Of a stretch of 64,000 nt of DNA, positions 59,885 through 64,000 are shown piece after piece (the stretch's first letter is position 1; every line of letters starts with the position of its first letter). The stretch comes from Cognatishimia maritima (lineage in GTDB: Bacteria > Pseudomonadota > Alphaproteobacteria > Rhodobacterales > Rhodobacteraceae), in assembly GCF_900129685.1 (NCBI RefSeq), contig NZ_FQWM01000003.1, forward strand, positions 195,745 to 259,744, read 5' to 3'. The position numbers and the translations under genes are program-made. The notes under the pieces were generated by a model, which was not told the origin of the DNA, did no database searches, and was given only the letters and a program-made list of their open reading frames with translations.

Positions 59885-61354
59885 CTAGTCCCAATTCATG
59901 TAAAGGCTTTGCTTGCGCAAATAGCCATCAAAACCGTATTTGCCGTCTTCACCGCCAAGGCCCGATTGCCCCCAGCCATTGTGGAAAGCATGAACCTGTT
60001 CACCATTGGCGCGGTTGACATAAATTTCCCCGAAGTTGAGCGCATAAGGCGTCTGCATGATCCGGCGATGGTTCTGTGTAAACAAGTAAGCCGACAAGCC
60101 AAAATGGGTGTCATTTGCCAGTTTCAGCGCTTCTACGAAATCGCCCACGCGAACTGCAGGCACCACCGGGCCAAAGACCTCGTTTTGCACAACAGAATTG
60201 CTGTTGTCTTTCACCTCAAGCACTGTCGGCGCGATCCAATGACCCTTGGCATAGGCGCCTTCGGTCAAGGCCCCGCCTTCCAGCAGCACCTCTGCGCCCT
60301 CGGCCACTGCAGCGGCCACAATAGAGCCGATTTTGTCGACTTCCGGCCCGCTGACCTTTGGCCCCATATCGGGGTTGGTCATCGGGTCGCCGATGGTCAG
60401 CGCCGCCGCTTTGGCAACAAATTTTTCAAGGAATTCATCCGCAATGTCCTGATGCAGGTACATGCGTTCATTGCAGGTGCAGATCTGACCACAGTTGGTA
60501 AAGCGCGCCACCACCGCAGCCTCGACGGCCTTGTCGATGTCCGCGTCCTCCAGCACGATGAACGGCGCTTTGCCGCCCAGCTCCAGACGCAGCACTTTCA
60601 TGCCATCCGCCCCTGCACGGAAAATTTCGCGCCCCGCGCGGTTGCTGCCGGTCATAGTGACCATGGCGCTGATCGGATGTTCCACCAACGCCTGCCCCAC
60701 CACCGGACCGCGCCCGGTGACAACATTGAACAATCCCTTCGGAATGCCCGCCTGCTCGGCCAGGGCCGCAATATACAAACCTGACAGCGGCGTGATCTCA
60801 TGCGCCAACAAGACAAAACCGTTGCCCGCCACCAACGCAGGACCCAGTTTCCGGGTCGCCAGCGCCGCCGGATAGTTCCAAGAGGTCAAACCGACCACAA
60901 CACCATAGGGATGGCGACGGATGTGGATTTCCTCATTGCGATTGTCTGAAACCAGAATGTCGCCTTCAATGCGCCGTGCGTTGTCTGCTGCGTGAAACAG
61001 AAACTCTGCCGTCGCGCCCACTTCGCCCTTCGCCTGATCCAGCGGCTTGCCCTGCTCGGTCGTAATCAGCCGAGCGAACTCTTCCGTCCGCGCAAGGATC
61101 AATTCACCCAGTTTGCGGACAACACGCCCGCGTTCCACTGCTGGCACCTTTGCCCACAAAACCTGCGCATCGCGCGCCGCTTCCAACCCAGCCGCAGCAT
61201 CATCAGCCGTGCCCAGCGGTGTGGTGGCGATCACCTCTTCATTGGCGGGGTTCTCAACCTCAACAACCTCTGCGCTGCTGCCAGAGGTCCACGCGCCGTT
61301 AATAAACATCTGTGCGGCAAACACCTGGCCGGGTTGAATATCAAATTGCGTCAC
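59885..61354 (-). CDS. aldA: Lactaldehyde/glycolaldehyde dehydrogenase-like ALDH
   Basis: A 489-residue NAD-dependent aldehyde dehydrogenase. LELGGKAPFIVLEDADID carries the general base, and RFTNCGQICTCNERMYLH carries the nucleophile cysteine in the CGQxCTCNERMY context typical of AldA. The end GGEDGKYGFDGYLRKQSLY also matches AldA. AldA oxidises L-lactaldehyde or glycolaldehyde, products of deoxy-sugar or pentose aldol cleavage. Opens the minus-strand set, divergent from the GntR gene at 61697. Confidence 0.86.
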   Translation of the reverse strand: MTQFDIQPGQVFAAQMFINGAWTSGSSAEVVEVENPANEEVIATTPLGTADDAAAGLEAARDAQVLWAKVPAVERGRVVRKLGELILARTEEFARLITTEQGKPLDQAKGEVGATAEFLFHAADNARRIEGDILVSDNRNEEIHIRRHPYGVVVGLTSWNYPAALATRKLGPALVAGNGFVLLAHEITPLSGLYIAALAEQAGIPKGLFNVVTGRGPVVGQALVEHPISAMVTMTGSNRAGREIFRAGADGMKVLRLELGGKAPFIVLEDADIDKAVEAAVVARFTNCGQICTCNERMYLHQDIADEFLEKFVAKAAALTIGDPMTNPDMGPKVSGPEVDKIGSIVAAAVAEGAEVLLEGGALTEGAYAKGHWIAPTVLEVKDNSNSVVQNEVFGPVVPAVRVGDFVEALKLANDTHFGLSAYLFTQNHRRIMQTPYALNFGEIYVNRANGEQVHAFHNGWGQSGLGGEDGKYGFDGYLRKQSLYMNWD

Positions 61355-61696
61355 AACGATCCCTTTTTGGTCATACCAAACGTCATTCGTTGTTCATCAA
61401 AATACCGATTCAGTCAAGGCAATTCTCCGAATTTGGGGCTGATCTCGGCATTTTTATAGACTTCTTGTCTTATTTGGTGTGATCATATAGCCAAGAGGAG
61501 AGACACAGGTCCAACGCAATTGTTACGGCGCGGTAGCCGGATTGGATGCAACGCGGCAGCGCCACCATCGCTGGCAACCGTTGGGAGGCAGCGGCTGGAC
61601 CGATCCGCCCTTGTGACAACATTTACTCGGCCTCGGCTCTGCTCTAGACAGCTATGAGGCCACAAGACGTGGTAGACGGTACGAAAGGAATGCGCG
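61355..61696. other. Divergent regulatory region between AldA-like and GntR genes
   Basis: About 340 bases with no supported gene. A partly symmetrical TTGGTGTGATCATATAGCCAA, with TTGG/CCAA ends, lies around 61470-61493 and could be a GntR site, but its interior is not palindromic. No RNA gene seen. The region must hold the promoters for both directions. Confidence 0.4.
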
Positions 61697-62404
61697 GTGC
61701 AAGGGAGTGAGGAAAAAGGACGCGCGGCTGATCTGGTTGTCAGAAAGCTCGCGCAGAAAATCCAATCAGGTGAATTGGCCGATGGACAGCCCCTGCCCCC
61801 CGAACGCAACCTGATGGAAGAATTCGGCATCAGCCGCACCGTGGTGCGCGAAGCGGTTGTCGCACTTTCAAACAAGGGCCTGATTGAGGCCCGTCCCCGC
61901 CACCGCCCTGTGGTGCGCAAACCGGGCTATGACGCGGCTTTTGATTCCATGGAAAGCGTGGTCTCGCATTTGCTGCACGAACCCGGCGGCGTTCGGAACC
62001 TGTTTGACAGCCGCATCCTGATTGAATCCGCCCTCGTGCGCGAGGCCGCCAAACACGCCAGCAAGGATGATATTGTCTCGTTGAAAGAGGCGCTGACCGC
62101 AAACGGTGCGGCAATCCACGACAGCGAGGCCTTCTATCAAACTGACATCGGCTTTCACCGTGTGCTTTATAATATCCCGCGCAACCCGGTTCTGCCCGCG
62201 ATCAACAAGGCCTACACCAGCTGGCTCGCCCCACATTGGTCCCAGATGCCCCGCCTACCCGATCGCAACCAGAACAACTACGAGTCGCACCAACGGATTT
62301 TCGAAGCCATTCTGATGCGCGATCCAGATGCCGCAGAAACCGCACTGCGCGAACACCTAAATGACGCCTGGGAACAGGTTCGGAAAACTTTCGGAGAATT
62401 GTAA
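61697..62404 (+). CDS. GntR-family (FCD) transcriptional regulator
   Basis: A 235-residue regulator. The winged helix (about 8-75) is PLPPERNLMEEFGISRTVVREAVVALSNKGLI, a close match to the FadR/UxuR type; the FCD domain has the metal pair YQTDIGFHRVLYNI and later HQRIFEAI. GTG at 61697 with AAAGGAA six bases upstream is the start. The stop directly abuts the KDG kinase ATG, so regulator and kinase are translated together. It probably controls the divergent dehydratase operon in response to a sugar acid. Confidence 0.87.
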   Translation: MQGSEEKGRAADLVVRKLAQKIQSGELADGQPLPPERNLMEEFGISRTVVREAVVALSNKGLIEARPRHRPVVRKPGYDAAFDSMESVVSHLLHEPGGVRNLFDSRILIESALVREAAKHASKDDIVSLKEALTANGAAIHDSEAFYQTDIGFHRVLYNIPRNPVLPAINKAYTSWLAPHWSQMPRLPDRNQNNYESHQRIFEAILMRDPDAAETALREHLNDAWEQVRKTFGEL

Positions 62405-63325
62405 ATGGCGACAAGCAAACGCCCTATCCAGTCGGTGTGCTGCATCGGCGAGGTGATGATTGAGCTGGTGAATGGCCGCGACGGCAAAATTGCCCTTGGC
62501 GTGGCAGGCGACACCTACAACACCGCCGTCTATATGAAGCGCGCCCTGAAAGAGACGGATGTGACGGTCTCTTATTGCACAGCCCTAGGCACCGATCCCT
62601 ATTCCGACATCATCCGCAAAGCCCTGACAGGCTATGGTCTGGACACAAGTTGCATCGAAACCCGCAACGACAAAATCCCCGGCCTTTATGCCGTCGACAC
62701 AGACGAACACGGCGAACGCAGCTTTACCTACTGGCGCTCTGACGCGGCGGCGCGCACCCTCTTTCAAGACCCGTGCGAAGTCTCGCTCGACACGCTGTCG
62801 CGCTTTGATCTGATCTATGTCTCCGGCATCTCGATGGCGATCCTGCCGCCGGTGGTGCGTGCACGCCTGATCCAGTTTATCGAAACCTTTCGCGCCGAAG
62901 GCGGCACGTTTGCCTACGACAGCAACTACCGTCCGCGTCTTTGGGAAGATCAGGCCACCGCGCAGGAAATCAACACTCGTATGTGGCAACTCGCCGATAT
63001 CGCCCTGCCTTCGATTGACGATGAAATGGCGCTGTTTGAGGATGCTACCGAAGCGGACGTCCTTGCGCGCCTTGCCGAGGCGGGCGTCGCATGCGGTGCC
63101 CTGAAACGTGGCGCCGAAGGCCCGCTTGATCTGGCGGGCGCAGCCATCGCGCAGAACCTCAACACCGTTGAGAAAGTCATCGACAGCACCGCCGCCGGAG
63201 ACAGCTTTAACGCGGGCTACCTCGCAGCCTACGTGCTTGGCCAGCCAACACAGACACAGATGGAAGCTGGCCACAATCTGGCCGCGCGCGTCATCACGCA
63301 TCCGGGCGCGATCATTCCCGAATAG
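62405..63325 (+). CDS. kdgK: 2-keto-3-deoxygluconate kinase (PfkB family)
   Basis: A 306-residue PfkB kinase that phosphorylates KDG to KDPG for the Entner-Doudoroff aldolase. CCIGEVMIELVNGRDG at the N-terminus, YRPRLW in the middle and DSTAAGDSFNAGYLAAY near residue 260 with the catalytic aspartate match KdgK. It is the likely end of the uronate (UxaC/UxuA) and local dehydratase routes in this window. A related deoxy-galactonate kinase activity cannot be excluded. No KDPG aldolase gene is in the window. Confidence 0.88.
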   Translation: MATSKRPIQSVCCIGEVMIELVNGRDGKIALGVAGDTYNTAVYMKRALKETDVTVSYCTALGTDPYSDIIRKALTGYGLDTSCIETRNDKIPGLYAVDTDEHGERSFTYWRSDAAARTLFQDPCEVSLDTLSRFDLIYVSGISMAILPPVVRARLIQFIETFRAEGGTFAYDSNYRPRLWEDQATAQEINTRMWQLADIALPSIDDEMALFEDATEADVLARLAEAGVACGALKRGAEGPLDLAGAAIAQNLNTVEKVIDSTAAGDSFNAGYLAAYVLGQPTQTQMEAGHNLAARVITHPGAIIPE

Positions 63326-63394
63326 GCGCGATTGGACAGAATCGCGGTCCATGGCGCAAGCTCTGCTGGCAAGGTCAGCAAAGGAGCACGCGCC

Positions 63395-63760
63395 ATGCAC
63401 TACCACCGCTTATTTGCCAGCGATGACGGCGAAAGCCATTGGGAAGACATTGACGTCACCTATGCGGAACGCAGCTTTGCGCCGCCCGCACAAAAGATCG
63501 AGATTTCTGAACCCGAGCCTGTAAAGACCTGCCTATTCCTCAGGCTGAAATCCGGCTGGAACGAACCAAAACACCCTACCCCAGTGGCACAAAGGCTGAT
63601 CTGCCTTGCCGGTCAGGTCCGCGTCACCGCCAGCGATGGCGAGGCGCGCGTAATTGGTCCCGGCGACGTCTGGCACATGGAAGACAAACACGGCAAAGGC
63701 CACCACACAGAAGTGATCAGCCCGGACGATTTCGAATGCGTGATTGTTCAGTACGATTAG
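63395..63760 (+). CDS. Small cupin-domain protein
   Basis: A 121-residue single-domain cupin. ICLAGQVRVTASDGEARVIGPGDVWHMED matches the second cupin motif, and the following KHGKGHHTEV supplies histidines. AAGGAG at 63381-63386 supports ATG at 63395; the frame stays open upstream to 63332 without a ribosome site. It may be a sensor or isomerase-like accessory to the sugar-acid genes; the function is unknown. It may be co-transcribed with kdgK, 69 bases upstream. Confidence 0.72.
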   Translation: MHYHRLFASDDGESHWEDIDVTYAERSFAPPAQKIEISEPEPVKTCLFLRLKSGWNEPKHPTPVAQRLICLAGQVRVTASDGEARVIGPGDVWHMEDKHGKGHHTEVISPDDFECVIVQYD

Positions 63761-63775
63761 GCCGGGCGGCCCTGC

Positions 63776-64000
63776 CTAGTGCCAACCAACCCGAGGCGCA
63801 CGCGGGATCTGATCCTTCGCACGGCTGCGGATCATATCCATATGCTCTCGGCGCACCGCGCCCGCACCCGGATCGTCAAACAGATTGACCATCTCATCGG
63901 GGTCTTCCTGCATGTCATAAAGCTCACCCGTATCGGTTTTCAGGTCCACCGACATCCGGTACCGCCCGCTGCGCACAGTGATCAAGTCCATGTCCATACC
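63776..64000 (-). CDS. Sulfatase (arylsulfatase-type), C-terminal fragment at the window edge
   Basis: The last 74 or so residues of a larger protein whose start lies beyond the right edge. ELYDMQEDPDEMVNLFDDP is the conserved C-terminal signature of formylglycine-dependent sulfatases (usual form LYDLxxDPxExxNL). The catalytic CxPxR region is outside the window. Such enzymes remove sulfate from choline sulfate, sugars or polysaccharides. Placement next to sugar-acid genes suggests sulfated carbohydrate use. The gene is convergent with the cupin gene. Confidence 0.78.
   Translation of the reverse strand, partial: GMDMDLITVRSGRYRMSVDLKTDTGELYDMQEDPDEMVNLFDDPGAGAVRREHMDMIRSRAKDQIPRAPRVGWH

Noticed and set aside
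61470..61493. TTGG...CCAA element as a firm GntR operator
   Set aside because: Only the four outer bases pair; the interior is not symmetrical and no second copy was found.

Overview
The gene content, the many ATGA-type gene overlaps and the GC-rich coding sequence with frequent long antisense frames suggest an alphaproteobacterium of the Rhodobacteraceae (marine roseobacter type). This is inferred from gene families and style; no rRNA or marker gene is present. The window is almost entirely catabolic and transport genes with local regulators. I saw no tRNA, rRNA, CRISPR array, insertion sequence, integrase or phage gene.

Layout. (1) 1-11623: a quaternary-amine module. It has a ProX/ProV/ProW-type glycine betaine/choline ABC importer (ProW is a tandem double permease), two choline-kinase-like phosphotransferases (one cut by the left edge), an inositol-monophosphatase-family phosphatase, a dimethylglycine/sarcosine dehydrogenase-like flavoenzyme, two DeoR regulators and a GATase1-like AraC regulator. 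(2) 11624-26112: myo-inositol uptake and catabolism: isomerase-like protein, inositol-type ABC importer, IolG, a LacI regulator, IolE, two further Gfo/Idh/MocA oxidoreductases, IolD, IolC, IolB and an IolJ-like aldolase. IolA is absent. Two near-identical palindromes mark the presumed LacI operators. (3) 26204-32127: a GntR regulator with two winged-helix domains facing a xylose/ribose-type ABC importer, a zinc dehydrogenase and a FucU/RbsD mutarotase. (4) 32542-42487: a long hexuronate operon: GntR, UxaC, UxuA, UxuB, two Gfo/Idh/MocA proteins and a tripartite tricarboxylate-type transporter (TctC, TctB, TctA).

(5) 42685-50529: a sugar-acid module under a GntR regulator: an orphan family-5 solute-binding protein, an enolase-superfamily dehydratase, an HpcH/HpaI aldolase and an aldehyde dehydrogenase, with a DgoD-like dehydratase on the opposite strand. 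(6) 50659-56450: a tightly overlapped five-gene operon (kinase, enolase-like protein, fumarylacetoacetate-hydrolase-family enzyme, two SDRs) divergent from a LacI regulator, with a 16-bp palindrome between them. The enolase homologue has altered catalytic residues, so this operon is the best candidate for an undescribed pathway. (7) 56859-64000: another sugar-acid module: AldA-like dehydrogenase, MR/MLE dehydratase, zinc dehydrogenase, KduD-like SDR, GntR, KDG kinase, a cupin and, at the right edge, the C-terminus of a sulfatase.

Together the genes import polyols, sugars, uronates and methylated amines and feed them to pyruvate, triose-phosphate and C1 pools. The common steps are oxidation, dehydration to 2-keto-3-deoxy acids, then phosphorylation or aldol/hydrolytic cleavage. 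Each module has its own regulator. Three solute-binding-protein genes are followed by intercistronic stem-loops, probably setting binding protein to permease ratios.
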